Assembly: GCF_036346105.1 (NCBI RefSeq)
Contig: NZ_CP107811.1
Coordinates: 2,734,501 to 2,798,500, forward strand
Length of the DNA stretch: 64,000 nucleotides
Reading direction: 5' to 3'
Origin: Streptomyces sp. NBC_00539
GTDB lineage: Bacteria; Actinomycetota; Actinomycetes; Streptomycetales; Streptomycetaceae
The stretch's first letter is position 1, and the number at the start of each line of letters is the position of its first letter. Shown here piece after piece: positions 35,076 through 44,403 of this stretch. The translations under genes and the position numbers were made by a program. The notes below the pieces were generated by a model. The model worked only from the letters and a program-made list of their open reading frames with translations, searched no databases and was not told where the DNA came from.

Positions 35076-36620
35076 GGCGAGCGGACCGGTGACCGCTTCC
35101 ACGGCGTCGACGAGCGCACCGGAGCGCACGAACGCGTCGGCTGCGGCCAGGTCGGGGGCGAGGAAACGATCCGGCCCGGGGCCCTGGACGCCTGCCTCCC
35201 GCACCGCCGCGATGGCGGCCCGGCTGGCCGGGGACGGGGTGAGCCCGTGGCGCAGCTCGATCGCGCGGGTGGCCGCGTACAGCTCGATCGCGACGATCCG
35301 GGTCAGGTTGTCGATCGCGGTACGGAGCTTGCGCGCGCCCGACCACCCCATGGAGACGTGGTCCTCCTGCATGGCGGAGGAGGGGATCGAGTCGGCGGAG
35401 GCGGGGACCGCGAGCCGCTTCATCTCGCTGACCAGAGCGGCCTGCGTGTACTGGGCGATCATCAGACCGGAGTCGACGCCGGCGTCGTCCGCCAGGAACG
35501 GCGGCAGGCCGTGCGAGCGGTTCTTGTCGAGCAGCCGGTCGGTGCGGCGCTCGGCGATGGAGCCCAGGTCTGCGGCGGCGATGGCCAGGAAGTCCAGTAC
35601 GTACGCCACGGGCGCGCCGTGGAAGTTGCCGTTGGACTCGACCCGGCCGTCGGGCAGCACCACCGGGTTGTCGACGGCCGAGGCCAGCTCGCGCGAGGCC
35701 ACCAGGGCGGCGTGCGCCATGGTGTCGCGGCCGGCGCCGGCCACCTGCGGGGCGCAGCGCACCGAGTAGGCGTCCTGGACGCGCGGGGCGGTCTCCTCCT
35801 GGTAGTGCCGGACCAGGCCCGAGCCCTCCAGGACGGCGGCCATGTTGGCGGCGGAGGCGCCCTGCCCGGGGTGCGGGCGGATGGCGTGCAGCTCGGGCGC
35901 GAGCACCTTCTCGGTGCCGAGCAGCGCCTCCAGGGTCAGCGCGGCGGTGATGTCGGCGGAGGTGTACAGCTTGCCGAGGTCGGCGAGGGCCATGATCAGC
36001 ATGCCGAGCATGCCGTCGGTGCCGTTGAGGAGGGCCAGGCCCTCCTTCTCGCGCAGCTCGACCGGCTCGATCCCGGCTTCGGCGAGCAGCTCGCCCGCCG
36101 GGCGCACGACCCCGTCGGGGCCCTCCGCGTCGCCTTCGCCCATGAGGGTGAGGGCGCAGTGGGAGAGCGGGGCGAGGTCCCCGGAGCAGCCGAGGGAGCC
36201 GTACTCGTGCACGACCGGCGTGATCCCGGCGTTCAGTACGTCGGCCATCGTCTGCGCGACGGAGGGCCGGACGCCGGTGTACCCGGAGGCCACGGTCTTG
36301 AGCCGCAGGAACATCAGGGCGCGCACGACCTCGCGCTCGACGCGCGGGCCCATGCCGGCGGCGTGCGAGCGGACGATGTTCCGCTGGAGCTGGGCGCGCA
36401 GCTCGGGGCTGATGTGCCGGGAGGCGAGGGCGCCGAAGCCGGTGGAGACCCCGTAGACCGGCTCGGGCTTGGCGGCGAGCGCGTCGACGATCTCGCGGGC
36501 GCGGGCCAGGGCGTCCAGCGCCTCGCCGGACAGCTCGACCCGCGCGTTGCCGCGGGCGACGGCGATGACGTCCTCGGCGGTGGTCCCGGACGTTCCCACC
36601 ACGACAGTGTGCATATCCAT
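35073..36620 (-). CDS. hutH: Histidine ammonia-lyase
   Basis: A 515-residue MIO-type lyase converting histidine to urocanate and ammonia, the first step of histidine breakdown. The MIO prosthetic-group motif is GSLGCSGDLAPLSH, so the tripeptide is Cys145-Ser-Gly instead of the more usual Ala-Ser-Gly; the family pattern allows this. Tyr56 (VYGVSTGFG) is the conserved catalytic Tyr, and the NGTDGMLG, NFHGAPVA and SANMAAV-type motifs follow. Other hut genes are not nearby. TAGGCT (minus strand, 36628-36633) ends 7 bases before the ATG; leaderless. Confidence 0.93.
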   Translation of the reverse strand: MDMHTVVVGTSGTTAEDVIAVARGNARVELSGEALDALARAREIVDALAAKPEPVYGVSTGFGALASRHISPELRAQLQRNIVRSHAAGMGPRVEREVVRALMFLRLKTVASGYTGVRPSVAQTMADVLNAGITPVVHEYGSLGCSGDLAPLSHCALTLMGEGDAEGPDGVVRPAGELLAEAGIEPVELREKEGLALLNGTDGMLGMLIMALADLGKLYTSADITAALTLEALLGTEKVLAPELHAIRPHPGQGASAANMAAVLEGSGLVRHYQEETAPRVQDAYSVRCAPQVAGAGRDTMAHAALVASRELASAVDNPVVLPDGRVESNGNFHGAPVAYVLDFLAIAAADLGSIAERRTDRLLDKNRSHGLPPFLADDAGVDSGLMIAQYTQAALVSEMKRLAVPASADSIPSSAMQEDHVSMGWSGARKLRTAIDNLTRIVAIELYAATRAIELRHGLTPSPASRAAIAAVREAGVQGPGPDRFLAPDLAAADAFVRSGALVDAVEAVTGPLA

Positions 36621-36688
36621 ATTCAGCAGCCTACGGACTGAATCTCTTCATGTCACTAGCAACTTGGTGGAGCAGTCGTTACAGGCTG

Positions 36689-37801
36689 CTACGCCCTGCC
36701 GCGGAACCGGCGCCGCTCCCCCCGGCCGGCCTGTGCCGCGTCGGCGAGCCGCACCACCGCGCTGTCCCGGCCGGCCACCACGGGCCCCCGCGAGCGCGCG
36801 GCCTTGGCCTTGTACTGGGCCGCGTCGGCGAGCCGGAACAGCCGCCGCGAGGACTTCACCGGCCCGATCGGGTCCCCCGTGGAGGCGACCCCGCAAGCCA
36901 CCCCCTCGCCCAGTTCCAGCTCGGCGGCGCGCAGGCACACCTCCTCGGTCACCCGCACCACCTCGTCCGCCGACGGACCGACGCTGACCAGGCAGAACTC
37001 GTCACCACCGAGCCTGGCCACGAGCGCACCGGGCAGTATGGCCCCGCACAGGCTCAGCACGGACCCGAACCGCTCCAGCAGCCGGTCCCCCATGGCGTGG
37101 CCGAGGGTGTCGTTGACCCGCTTGAGCCCGTTCAGGTCACATACCACGAGACTGACCACGGCGCCGCTGCGCCGGTGCTCCTCCAGGGCCTCGTCGAGCC
37201 GCATGTCGACGGCCCGCCGGTTGGCCAGTCCCGTCAGCGGGTCGGTGAACGCCAGGCGCCGGGCCTCTTCGAGGCGCTCGTTCTGCGCGAGCCCGGCGGC
37301 CACGACGGCGGCCAGTACGGTCGCGAACTCCGCGTCGTCCTCGTCGAAGTCGGGCAGGCCCTCGTCCCGGGCGACGTACAGCTCCCCCCAGGCCCGGCCG
37401 CTGAGCACGATCGGCGCGACCACGCAGGTGCCGCGTCCGCGCCGGCGCAGCGCTTCGCCGCGCCTGCCCGGGCGGCCGCCGCCCGCGGCCTCGACCCAGG
37501 CGTGGGGGCCGGCGCCGCCGACCCAGCGCTCGTGCAGGAACTCGGTGATCTCGGGGAATTCGTGGACGGGGTAGGACTCGTCCTCGGGGAACTCCTCCTC
37601 CCCCGCCCGCCGCTCGCCTTCGTTCACGAGGACGCGCAGCCGGCCGTGCTCGCGCTCCCAGGCGGAGATGGCGGCGAACGACCCGTCCATGGCCAGCCGG
37701 GCGCCCCGCGCGGCCGCCCGCACGCTGTCCCGTGGCGCGCACGCCGCGGCCATGGCCTGCGCGAGGCCCACGACGGCCCGAAGCCGCCCGTCAACTCCCA
37801 T
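36689..37801 (-). CDS. GAF-GGDEF diguanylate cyclase (CdgE-like)
   Basis: A 370-residue cytoplasmic protein: a GAF-like sensor domain (about 5-175, with WGELYVARDE) and a GGDEF domain from ~180 on (DPLTGLANRRA, CDLNGLKRVNDTLGHAMGD, RLGGDEFCLV with an intact active site). It should make cyclic-di-GMP, which in Streptomyces controls sporulation through BldD. The GAF-GGDEF order matches CdgE as I remember it. The start ATG 37801 is chosen since TAACCT ends 6 bases upstream. The Arg-rich tail is short and unstructured. Confidence 0.88.
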   Translation of the reverse strand: MGVDGRLRAVVGLAQAMAAACAPRDSVRAAARGARLAMDGSFAAISAWEREHGRLRVLVNEGERRAGEEEFPEDESYPVHEFPEITEFLHERWVGGAGPHAWVEAAGGGRPGRRGEALRRRGRGTCVVAPIVLSGRAWGELYVARDEGLPDFDEDDAEFATVLAAVVAAGLAQNERLEEARRLAFTDPLTGLANRRAVDMRLDEALEEHRRSGAVVSLVVCDLNGLKRVNDTLGHAMGDRLLERFGSVLSLCGAILPGALVARLGGDEFCLVSVGPSADEVVRVTEEVCLRAAELELGEGVACGVASTGDPIGPVKSSRRLFRLADAAQYKAKAARSRGPVVAGRDSAVVRLADAAQAGRGERRRFRGRA

Positions 37802-37957
37802 CACAACAGGTTAGGGAGTTCTATCCGATTTGGTGACAATCGCCGCGATTTTCCGGACCGGCCAAGATCACGGCTGCCGAGCGGACCACACGCCGGCCAC
37901 CCGCGCCACTACCCGCACGGCTGCGCGCACGGCCACCCGCGACGCTCACGCGCCCCG

Positions 37958-38773
37958 CTACACACCCGGCCACTGGGGCCTGCGCTTCTCGTTGAACGCC
38001 GCCACGCCCTCGGCCCGGTCGCCGGAGAAGGCCACCGTCCGCCACGCCGCGTCCTCGATCTCCAGGCCGGCCGCCAGGTCCATCCCGTGCCCCAGCCGCA
38101 GCGCCCGCTTCGCCGCCCGCAGCCCGACCGGCGAGTTCGACGCCATCCGGGCGGCCAGCGCCAGCGCCTCCGCGCGGTCCGTGCCGGCCGCGACCACCGA
38201 GTCCACCAGACCCAGCTCCAGCGCCTCCGGCGCCTCCACCCGGCGCGCCGTGAAGATGAGCTCCGCCGCGCGGGCCGCACCGACCCGCCTGGGCAGCAGC
38301 TGCGTGCCGCCGCCGCCCGGGATCACCCCGACCGACACCTCCGGCAGGCCGACCACGGCGGTCTCGTCGGCCACGATCACATCGCAGGCCAGCGCGAGCT
38401 CGAAGCCGCCGCCGAGCGCGAAGCCGTGCACCGCCGCGATCGTCGGCATCGGCAGCTCCAGCACGCCCCCGTACGCACCCCGCGTCGTCGGCCGCTGCCG
38501 CACCAGCTCGGCGTCCGACATCGCGTTGCGCTCCTTGAGGTCGGCGCCCACGCAAAACGCCCGGTCCACCGCCGAGGACAGCACGACCACCCGTACCGAG
38601 GCGTCCGCCGCCAGCCGCGCGCACGCGTCCCCGATGGCCCGGGCCATGCCCGTCGACACCGCGTTCATCGCCTTGGGCCGGTCCAGGACCAGCTCGGCGA
38701 CCCCGTCCTCATGCCGGCGCACGGCCAGGAACTCCGACTCCACGGTCTCCGCCGCCACGCTCTTCGACGCCAC
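37958..38773 (-). CDS. Enoyl-CoA hydratase/isomerase family protein
   Basis: A 271-residue crotonase-fold enzyme. Oxyanion-hole segments: AFCVGADLKERN (first) and HGFALGGGFELALACDVIVA (second); the catalytic Glu region LPEVSVGVIPGGGGTQLLPR is present. Likely hydrates or isomerises enoyl-CoA in fatty-acid or amino-acid breakdown. The start is GTG 38773 with GGGAGGGC upstream. A near-perfect inverted repeat (38788-38805) lies just ahead, suggesting TetR-type control. Confidence 0.88.
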   Translation of the reverse strand: MASKSVAAETVESEFLAVRRHEDGVAELVLDRPKAMNAVSTGMARAIGDACARLAADASVRVVVLSSAVDRAFCVGADLKERNAMSDAELVRQRPTTRGAYGGVLELPMPTIAAVHGFALGGGFELALACDVIVADETAVVGLPEVSVGVIPGGGGTQLLPRRVGAARAAELIFTARRVEAPEALELGLVDSVVAAGTDRAEALALAARMASNSPVGLRAAKRALRLGHGMDLAAGLEIEDAAWRTVAFSGDRAEGVAAFNEKRRPQWPGV

Positions 38774-38787
38774 AGGACAGCCCTCCC

Positions 38788-38805
38788 GGTTAACGAACGT
38801 TACCC
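38788..38805. promoter_or_regulatory. Inverted repeat upstream of the enoyl-CoA hydratase gene
   Basis: GGTTAACG-AA-CGTTACCC, arms matching at 7 of 8 positions with a 2-base centre. It lies 15 bases before the start codon and has the look of a TetR-family operator. Confidence 0.45.
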
Positions 38806-39987
38806 GGGGATCCTAGGCGTCCGCCGCGTCAGCGACCAGGGCTCCACGACCCCGAGCCCGCGCACCGGACGCTGCCACATCGGCTGGAGCGCGAACCGGT
38901 AGGTTCCGCCGCCCTCCTCCGACTCGGACTCCTTCTCCGAGACCGGCGCGGCGCCCGTCCGGCCGAGTTCCTCGGCCATGGCCCCGTCCACCAGCACCGC
39001 GTTCTTGGGGGCTATGGACGTCAGCCGGCTCGCCAGGTTCACCGTCGTCCCGAAGACGTCGCCCATCCGGGTCGTCACCGTCCCGAACGCGATCCCGACC
39101 CGCAGCTCCGGCATCTGCGGGTCCGCCTCCATCGTCTCGATCAGCCGCATCGCGATCTCCGCCGCCGTCGCCGCGTCGTCCGCCGCGTACAGCACCTCGT
39201 CGCCCAGCGTCTTGATCAGCCGTCCGCCGTGCGCGGCGATCAGGTCCGCCGCCGTCGTCTCGAAGGCCTCGACCAGCTCGCCGAGCTCCTCCTCCTCCAG
39301 CCGCCGGGTCAGCCGGGTGAAGCCCACCAGGTCCGCGAAGCCCACCGCGAGCCGCCGGTCGACCATCTCCTCGTCGTCCGCCACCTGCACCACGCGCCCG
39401 GTCGCGGCCGCCAGCTGGCGCCGCCACACGTAGACGAGGAACTCCTCCAGCTCCGGCAGCAGCAGCTCGACCAGCGGGTACGTGACCTCCGTACGGGTCA
39501 TTCCCGGCTCCGGCGGCTCCGTCAGCCCCTCCAGGAAGGAGTCGATCTGCCATTCCGCCAGCCGGGCGGTGGTCTGCCCGGTGGACCGCGCGACCTGCAC
39601 CGCCATCGGCTCGCTCAGCAGCCCGGCCTCCACCAGACCGGCGAGTCGGCGCAGCGCCAGTACGTCCGCCTCCGTGAGGGCCTTGGCCTGGCCGATGTCC
39701 GCGAAGCCCATGGCCCGCCAGAAGCGGGAGGCGAGCTCCATCGACACCCCGGCGCTGCGGGCGGCCTGGAAGGGGGTGTACCGGCGCTCGGCGCCCAGGA
39801 TCAGCTGCTCCAGGCGGATGGCCAGCGGGTCGGCCGTCGGCTGGACCGTGTGGTCCACCTCGTGGTGGGGAGTGTGCTGGTCCCGCCCGATCGGGGTGGT
39901 GCCCGAACCGGCCTGGGTCGCACCTGCGCCGGACCCGGACGCGCCGGACGTAGGGTCGTCGACGGTCAAGGGCCGCCTCCTGTCCAT
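38800..39987 (-). CDS. cya: Class III adenylate cyclase
   Basis: A 395-residue protein. A low-complexity N terminus (1-50) is followed by a helical regulatory domain (50-200, ERRYTPFQAARSAGVSMELASRFWRAMGF) and the class III cyclase catalytic domain (215-385): VGFADLVGFTRLT with the metal Asp, GGRLIKTLGDEVLYA, RVGIAFGTVTTRMGDVFGTTVNLASRL. This is the soluble actinobacterial type (SCO4928-like, from memory), making cAMP that supports germination and development. It overlaps the inverted repeat ahead of the hydratase gene downstream. No clear leaderless signal; TACGGA touches the ATG. Confidence 0.9.
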   Translation of the reverse strand: MDRRRPLTVDDPTSGASGSGAGATQAGSGTTPIGRDQHTPHHEVDHTVQPTADPLAIRLEQLILGAERRYTPFQAARSAGVSMELASRFWRAMGFADIGQAKALTEADVLALRRLAGLVEAGLLSEPMAVQVARSTGQTTARLAEWQIDSFLEGLTEPPEPGMTRTEVTYPLVELLLPELEEFLVYVWRRQLAAATGRVVQVADDEEMVDRRLAVGFADLVGFTRLTRRLEEEELGELVEAFETTAADLIAAHGGRLIKTLGDEVLYAADDAATAAEIAMRLIETMEADPQMPELRVGIAFGTVTTRMGDVFGTTVNLASRLTSIAPKNAVLVDGAMAEELGRTGAAPVSEKESESEEGGGTYRFALQPMWQRPVRGLGVVEPWSLTRRTPRIPG

Positions 39988-40136
39988 TCCGTACGCAATT
40001 CCGACTACCGAACCGGTTGATCACCGCATGGACCGGGACCTTCGCCGGCTACCGCTGGGTGCTGCCCCCAAAACCATACGGCAGGTGTGCCGTAGCTCAC
40101 TCCCCGCTCCGCCCGCCCGGCCGGGCCGCCCGGCCG

Positions 40137-41012
40137 CTAGTGGACCGACCGCAGGTGGACCACGTCCCCGGCCCCCACGGCCAGCCGCTCGTCCTGCGCC
40201 GTGCGGATCACGAGCCGCCCTTCCGCGTCGACCGCTTCGGCCGTCCCGGTGATCGTGCGGCCGCCGGGCAGGTCCGCCCGGACGTGCCGGCCCAGCGTCG
40301 CGCAGCCCGCCGCGTACGTCTCCTGGAGGCCGCTGGCCGCCGGATCGCCGCCCGCCGCGCGCCAGGTCTCGTACCACTGCTCCAGGGAGCGCAGTACGGC
40401 CTTGAGCAGCGGTTCCCGGTCGGTGACGGTGGCCTTGGCGAGGGCGAGGGAGCCCGCGGTGTCGACGGGCAGCTCGTCCTCGGTGAGGGTGACGTTCAGC
40501 CCGATGCCGACGACGACCCCGTCACCGACGCGCTCGGAGAGGATGCCGCCCGCCTTGCGCTCCTCGCCCTCGACGGTGACCAGCAGGTCGTTCGGCCACT
40601 TGAGGGCGGTGTCGACGCCCGCCGCCCGGGACAGTCCGGTCGCGGTGGCCACCCCGGCGAGCAGGGTCAGCCACCCCCACCGCTCCTCGGGCACCCCGGG
40701 GCCGGGCTTGAGCAGCACCGAGAAGAACAGCCCGGACCGGGCGGGCGCGACCCAGCTCCGGTCCAGCCGCCCGCGCCCGGCGCTCTGCTCCTCGGCGACG
40801 AGCACGGCTCCCTCGCCCAGCTCCCCGGCCCGCGCGGCGAGATCGGTGTTCGTGGACCCGGTGGACGAAACCACCTCCAGCGAACTCCACAACCCCTCCC
40901 CCACGAGATGCCGCCGCAAGGCGGCGGCATTCAACGGCGGCCGGTCCAGGCTGGACCAACGTCCCGCGGAAGCTCCCGAGGGAGTTCCTCCTGATGCATC
41001 TGATGGCGTCAT
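40137..41012 (-). CDS. birA: Biotin--[acyl-CoA carboxylase] ligase (BirA)
   Basis: A 291-residue ligase that biotinylates the carboxyl-carrier domain of acyl-CoA carboxylases. Active-site motifs: SSTGSTNTDLAARA, EEQSAGRGRLDRSW (biotinyl-AMP loop), LKWPNDLL, ERKAGGIL and GIGLNVTL; the C-terminal beta-barrel is present, but the N-terminal helix-turn-helix of repressor-type BirA is absent, so it does not bind DNA. TACTGT ends 7 bases before ATG 41012 (leaderless). It diverges from pccB, a partner of its substrate. Confidence 0.93.
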   Translation of the reverse strand: MTPSDASGGTPSGASAGRWSSLDRPPLNAAALRRHLVGEGLWSSLEVVSSTGSTNTDLAARAGELGEGAVLVAEEQSAGRGRLDRSWVAPARSGLFFSVLLKPGPGVPEERWGWLTLLAGVATATGLSRAAGVDTALKWPNDLLVTVEGEERKAGGILSERVGDGVVVGIGLNVTLTEDELPVDTAGSLALAKATVTDREPLLKAVLRSLEQWYETWRAAGGDPAASGLQETYAAGCATLGRHVRADLPGGRTITGTAEAVDAEGRLVIRTAQDERLAVGAGDVVHLRSVH

Positions 41013-41142
41013 GCAACCCACAGTAGGTGTGTCAAACGCCGCACTGCCGAGCGCCATGCCCGCCGATACGCTACGCACGAGTAGCCAGCAGCAGTCCATC
41101 AATTGACCAGGCAGTTGACACCACACAGGGAGCCGCGCCCCG

Positions 41143-42738
41143 ATGTCACAACCCTCAGAGCCGATCGACATGCACACCACCGCGGGGAAGATCGCGGATC
41201 TGCAGCGCCGGATCGACGAAGCCACCCACGCCGGGTCCGCGCGGGCGGTGGAGAAGCAGCACGCCAAGGGGAAGCTGACGGCGCGTGAGCGGATCGGTCT
41301 GCTGCTGGACGAGGGGTCCTTCGTCGAGCTCGACGAGTTCGCCCGGCACCGCTCGACCAACTTCGGGCTGGAGCAGACCCGCCCCTACGGCGACGGCGTC
41401 GTGACCGGCTACGGCACGGTCGACGGCCGGCCGGTGGCCGTGTTCTCGCAGGACTTCACCGTCTTCGGCGGGGCCCTCGGCGAGGTCTACGGCCAGAAGA
41501 TCATCAAGGTGATGGACTTCGCGCTGAAGACCGGCTGCCCGGTCATCGGCATCAACGACTCCGGCGGCGCCCGCATCCAGGAGGGCGTCAGCGCGCTCGG
41601 CATGTACGGCGAGATCTTCCGCCGCAACGTCCACGCGTCGGGCGTGATCCCGCAGATCAGCCTCGTCGTGGGCCCCTGCGCCGGCGGCGCCGTGTACTCC
41701 CCCGCCATCACCGACTTCACCGTGATGGTCGACCAGACCTCGCACATGTTCATCACCGGCCCGGACGTCATCAAGACGGTCACCGGCGAGGACGTGGGCT
41801 TCGAGGAGCTCGGCGGCGCCCGCACCCACAACTCCACCTCGGGTGTCGCCCACCACATGGCCGGGGACGAGAAGGACGCCATCGAGTACGTCAAGTCACT
41901 CCTGGCCTACCTGCCGTCCAACAACCTCTCCGAGGCGCCCGCCTTCCCCGAGGAGGCGGACACCGAGGTCTCCGACCTCGACCGCGAGCTGGACGTACTG
42001 ATCCCGGACAGCGCGAACCAGCCGTACGACATGCACACGGTGATCGAGCACGTCGTCGACGACGGCGAGTTCCTGGAGACGCAGTCGCTGTTCGCGCCGA
42101 ACATCCTCACCGGCTTCGGCCGCGTCGAGGGCCACCCGGTGGGCATCGTCGCGAACCAGCCGATGCAGTTCGCCGGCTGCCTGGACATCAACGCCTCCGA
42201 GAAGGCCGCCCGCTTCGTGCGGACCTGCGACGCCTTCAACATCCCGGTGCTGACGTTCGTGGACGTACCGGGCTTCCTGCCGGGCACCGACCAGGAGTAC
42301 AACGGAATCATCCGGCGCGGCGCGAAGCTGATCTACGCCTACGCCGAGGCCACCGTCCCCCTGATCACCGTCATCACCCGCAAGGCCTTCGGCGGTGCGT
42401 ACGACGTCATGGGCTCCAAGCACCTCGGCGCGGACCTGAACCTGGCCTGGCCGACCGCGCAGATCGCCGTCATGGGCGCGCAGGGCGCGGTGAACATCCT
42501 GCACCGCCGCACGATCGCCGAGGCCGAGGCCGCCGGTCAGGGGGAGGAGACGCGGGCCCGGCTGATCGCCGAGTACGAGGACACCCTGCTGAACCCGTAC
42601 ACCGCCGCCGAGCGCGGGTACATCGACGCGGTGGCCATGCCGTCGGAGACCCGGGCACACGTGGTGAAGGGGCTGCGGCAGCTGCGGACCAAGCGGGAGT
42701 CCCTGCCCCCGAAGAAGCACGGCAACATCCCCCTCTAG
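41143..42738 (+). CDS. pccB: Propionyl-CoA carboxylase beta subunit
   Basis: A 531-residue carboxyltransferase. The N half has [22 protein letters not shown] and [14 protein letters not shown]; the C half has [34 protein letters not shown] and [21 protein letters not shown]. The Asp in GGAYDVMG is the residue that sets propionyl-CoA preference in S. coelicolor PccB (Ile there favours broader use). It transfers carboxyl from biotin to propionyl-CoA to make methylmalonyl-CoA, a polyketide and odd-chain fatty-acid building block. The Shine-Dalgarno GGGAG lies ~12 bases upstream. Confidence 0.94.
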   Translation: MSQPSEPIDMHTTAGKIADLQRRIDEATHAGSARAVEKQHAKGKLTARERIGLLLDEGSFVELDEFARHRSTNFGLEQTRPYGDGVVTGYGTVDGRPVAVFSQDFTVFGGALGEVYGQKIIKVMDFALKTGCPVIGINDSGGARIQEGVSALGMYGEIFRRNVHASGVIPQISLVVGPCAGGAVYSPAITDFTVMVDQTSHMFITGPDVIKTVTGEDVGFEELGGARTHNSTSGVAHHMAGDEKDAIEYVKSLLAYLPSNNLSEAPAFPEEADTEVSDLDRELDVLIPDSANQPYDMHTVIEHVVDDGEFLETQSLFAPNILTGFGRVEGHPVGIVANQPMQFAGCLDINASEKAARFVRTCDAFNIPVLTFVDVPGFLPGTDQEYNGIIRRGAKLIYAYAEATVPLITVITRKAFGGAYDVMGSKHLGADLNLAWPTAQIAVMGAQGAVNILHRRTIAEAEAAGQGEETRARLIAEYEDTLLNPYTAAERGYIDAVAMPSETRAHVVKGLRQLRTKRESLPPKKHGNIPL

Positions 42739-42750
42739 GAGGTCAGTCCT

Positions 42751-42960
42751 GTGGTGATCAAGGTCGTCAAGGGGAATCCGACGCCGGAGGAGCTGGCCGC
42801 CGCACTGGCGGTGGTCCAAGCGCGCGCGGCGGCGCTGGCTTCCGCGCCGTCGGGCGCGCCCGGGGTGCCGGACGAGTGGTCGGCGCCCGCGCGGGTGGCG
42901 CGCCGGACGCTGCCCCAGCCGGGTCCGCGCGCCTGGGGCCGTACGTACTGGCCCGCTTAG
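42751..42960 (+). CDS. pccE: Acyl-CoA carboxylase epsilon subunit
   Basis: A 69-residue protein with the typical start VIKVVKGNPTPEELAAALAVVQARAAA, an amphipathic helix that binds the beta-subunit hexamer, then a Pro/Ala-rich linker and the conserved end W..PARVARRTLPQPGPRAWGRTYWPA. In actinobacteria the epsilon subunit raises carboxylase activity and joins alpha to beta. GTG 42751 follows AGGAGGTC (42737-42744), which overlaps the pccB stop, so the two are co-translated. Confidence 0.92.
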   Translation: MVIKVVKGNPTPEELAAALAVVQARAAALASAPSGAPGVPDEWSAPARVARRTLPQPGPRAWGRTYWPA

Positions 42961-43060
42961 GACCCGCGTGGGACCCGTACAGGGACCGGGTACGGACCGT
43001 GTACGGGCGCAGGGGCCGCGCGGGGACGCGCAGGCCGGCGTTGCGAAAGATGGCGTGAAC

Positions 43061-43102
43061 GGACGGTGGCGCTTGAGTACGCGTACTCAGGCGCCACCGT
43101 CC
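43061..43102. terminator. 21-bp palindrome with TGAGTACGCGTACTCA core
   Basis: Two 21-base arms (43061-43081, 43082-43102) with one mismatch (a U-G pair in RNA) and no loop. The core TGAGTACGCGTACTCA (43074-43089) is perfect. It lies between pccE and a small ORF; it could be a terminator for pccB-pccE or a large operator. Confidence 0.55.
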
Positions 43103-43124
43103 TGCGTGGGGCAAGGATCGGAGG

Positions 43125-43259
43125 ATGCTCTGGTCAGACCCGAAGGACGAGCCGCCGAAGGACATGCGCGACGCGCAAGCCATGCTCCGGCGGCTCATGG
43201 TGGTGCTCGCCCTCGCCATGGTCGTCGTGGTGTACGTCCTCGGCGTCGGCCCGTTCTGA
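43125..43259 (+). CDS. Small single-pass membrane protein (44 aa)
   Basis: ATG 43125 to TGA 43257-43259 encodes MLWSDPKDEPPKDMRDAQ followed by a Met/Arg-rich helix, one transmembrane segment (VVLALAMVVVVYVLGVG) and a final PF. AAGGA (43113-43117) is well spaced upstream. It lies between the carboxylase epsilon gene and maf. A small membrane protein at this place occurs in other streptomycetes as I remember. Function unknown. Confidence 0.65.
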   Translation: MLWSDPKDEPPKDMRDAQAMLRRLMVVLALAMVVVVYVLGVGPF

Positions 43260-43325
43260 GGCGGGTTCCGGGGCCCCTCCGGAGCCGTCCGCACGCCCGC
43301 CCGCGGGCCCCCTACGATGGCTGGC

Positions 43326-43934
43326 ATGACTGCTGCCGCGCCCCGCTCCCTCGTCCTCGCCTCCGCCTCACCCGCCCGGCTGAACCTGCTGCGGCAGGCG
43401 GGGCTCGCCCCGCACGTGATCGTCAGCGGCTTCGACGAGGACACCCTCTCCGCCGACACGCCGTCCGAGCTGGCGCTCGCACTGGCCGAGGCGAAGGCCG
43501 GCGTGGTGGCGGCGCTGGACGAGGCCGCGGGGGCGCTGGTGATCGGCTGCGACTCCGTCCTGGAGCTCGACGGGGAGGCGCTCGGCAAGCCGGCCGACGC
43601 CGAGGAGGCAACGGCCCGCTGGAAGTCGATGCGGGGCCGGGCCGGGGTGCTGCGCACCGGGCACTGCGTGATCGACACGGCGAGCGGCCGTCAGGTTTCG
43701 GCCACGGCGTCCACGACGGTCCGCTTCGGCGAGCCGACGGACGCGGAGGTCGCCGCGTACGTGGCCAGCGGTGAGCCGCTGCACGTGGCGGGCGCCTTCA
43801 CCCTGGACGGCCTGTCGGCGCCCTTCATCGACGGCATCGACGGGGACCACGGCAACGTGATCGGCATCTCCCTGCCCCTGCTGCGCTCCCTGCTGGCCGA
43901 ACTGGGCGTGTCCCTCACGGATTTGTGGGCCTGA
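43326..43934 (+). CDS. maf: Maf-family nucleoside triphosphate pyrophosphatase
   Basis: A 202-residue Maf protein. Signature: [19 protein letters not shown] at the start, [24 protein letters not shown] with the catalytic Asp and the RSMRGR-like [15 protein letters not shown], and [18 protein letters not shown] near the end. It hydrolyses dTTP/UTP or modified nucleotides to monophosphates and is tied to cell-division arrest or nucleotide-pool cleaning. TACGAT (43313-43318) ends 7 bases before ATG 43326, so leaderless; the ATG at 43317 overlaps the -10 and is not the start. Confidence 0.93.
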   Translation: MTAAAPRSLVLASASPARLNLLRQAGLAPHVIVSGFDEDTLSADTPSELALALAEAKAGVVAALDEAAGALVIGCDSVLELDGEALGKPADAEEATARWKSMRGRAGVLRTGHCVIDTASGRQVSATASTTVRFGEPTDAEVAAYVASGEPLHVAGAFTLDGLSAPFIDGIDGDHGNVIGISLPLLRSLLAELGVSLTDLWA

Positions 43935-44379
43935 GCCCCCCTGACCCGGTCGGCGGGGCGTCCTGGACGTCTGGGGCGTCCTCCACGGGTGGCGCGGCGT
44001 AGAGCATCAGGGCCAGCACGAGCAGGCACAGGACCAGCATCAGGGCGGCGAAGGCGCCCCAGCCCACCAGCCCGAGGGCGAGGGCGCCGAGCACCGCGTG
44101 GGTGACGGCGGCGACCACCAGGACCACGCGGGTGAAGCGGCCGGGCGCCCGGTCCCGTACGGCGAGGACGGCGAGCAGGACGGCGCAGAGCAGCAGGAAG
44201 GCGCCCATCACCGCCCCGAGGCCGTAGGTCGCCCGGGCCATCAGCTCCGGATCGCTGCCGGCGATCGACATCGACTGGTTCTGCGTCGCCTTCCCCAGCA
44301 CGACGTGCACGAGAACGAGCACCGCCGCTTCCACGACGAGCACGATCGCGGCCAGTGCGGCCACGAGTCTGCGCAGCAC
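43915..44379 (-). CDS. Four-helix membrane protein, function unknown
   Basis: About 154 residues with four hydrophobic helices ([80 protein letters not shown]) and a Pro-rich tail. No family motif is recognised. A GTG at 44379 following GATGGGGG is preferred; an in-frame GTG at 44403 is possible. It overlaps the maf 3' end by 20 bases on the other strand, an arrangement that supports real gene ends here. It is divergent from accA2. Confidence 0.65.
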   Translation of the reverse strand: MLRRLVAALAAIVLVVEAAVLVLVHVVLGKATQNQSMSIAGSDPELMARATYGLGAVMGAFLLLCAVLLAVLAVRDRAPGRFTRVVLVVAAVTHAVLGALALGLVGWGAFAALMLVLCLLVLALMLYAAPPVEDAPDVQDAPPTGSGGLRPTNP

Positions 44380-44403
44380 GACGCCCCCATCCCCAGAAGC
44401 CAC

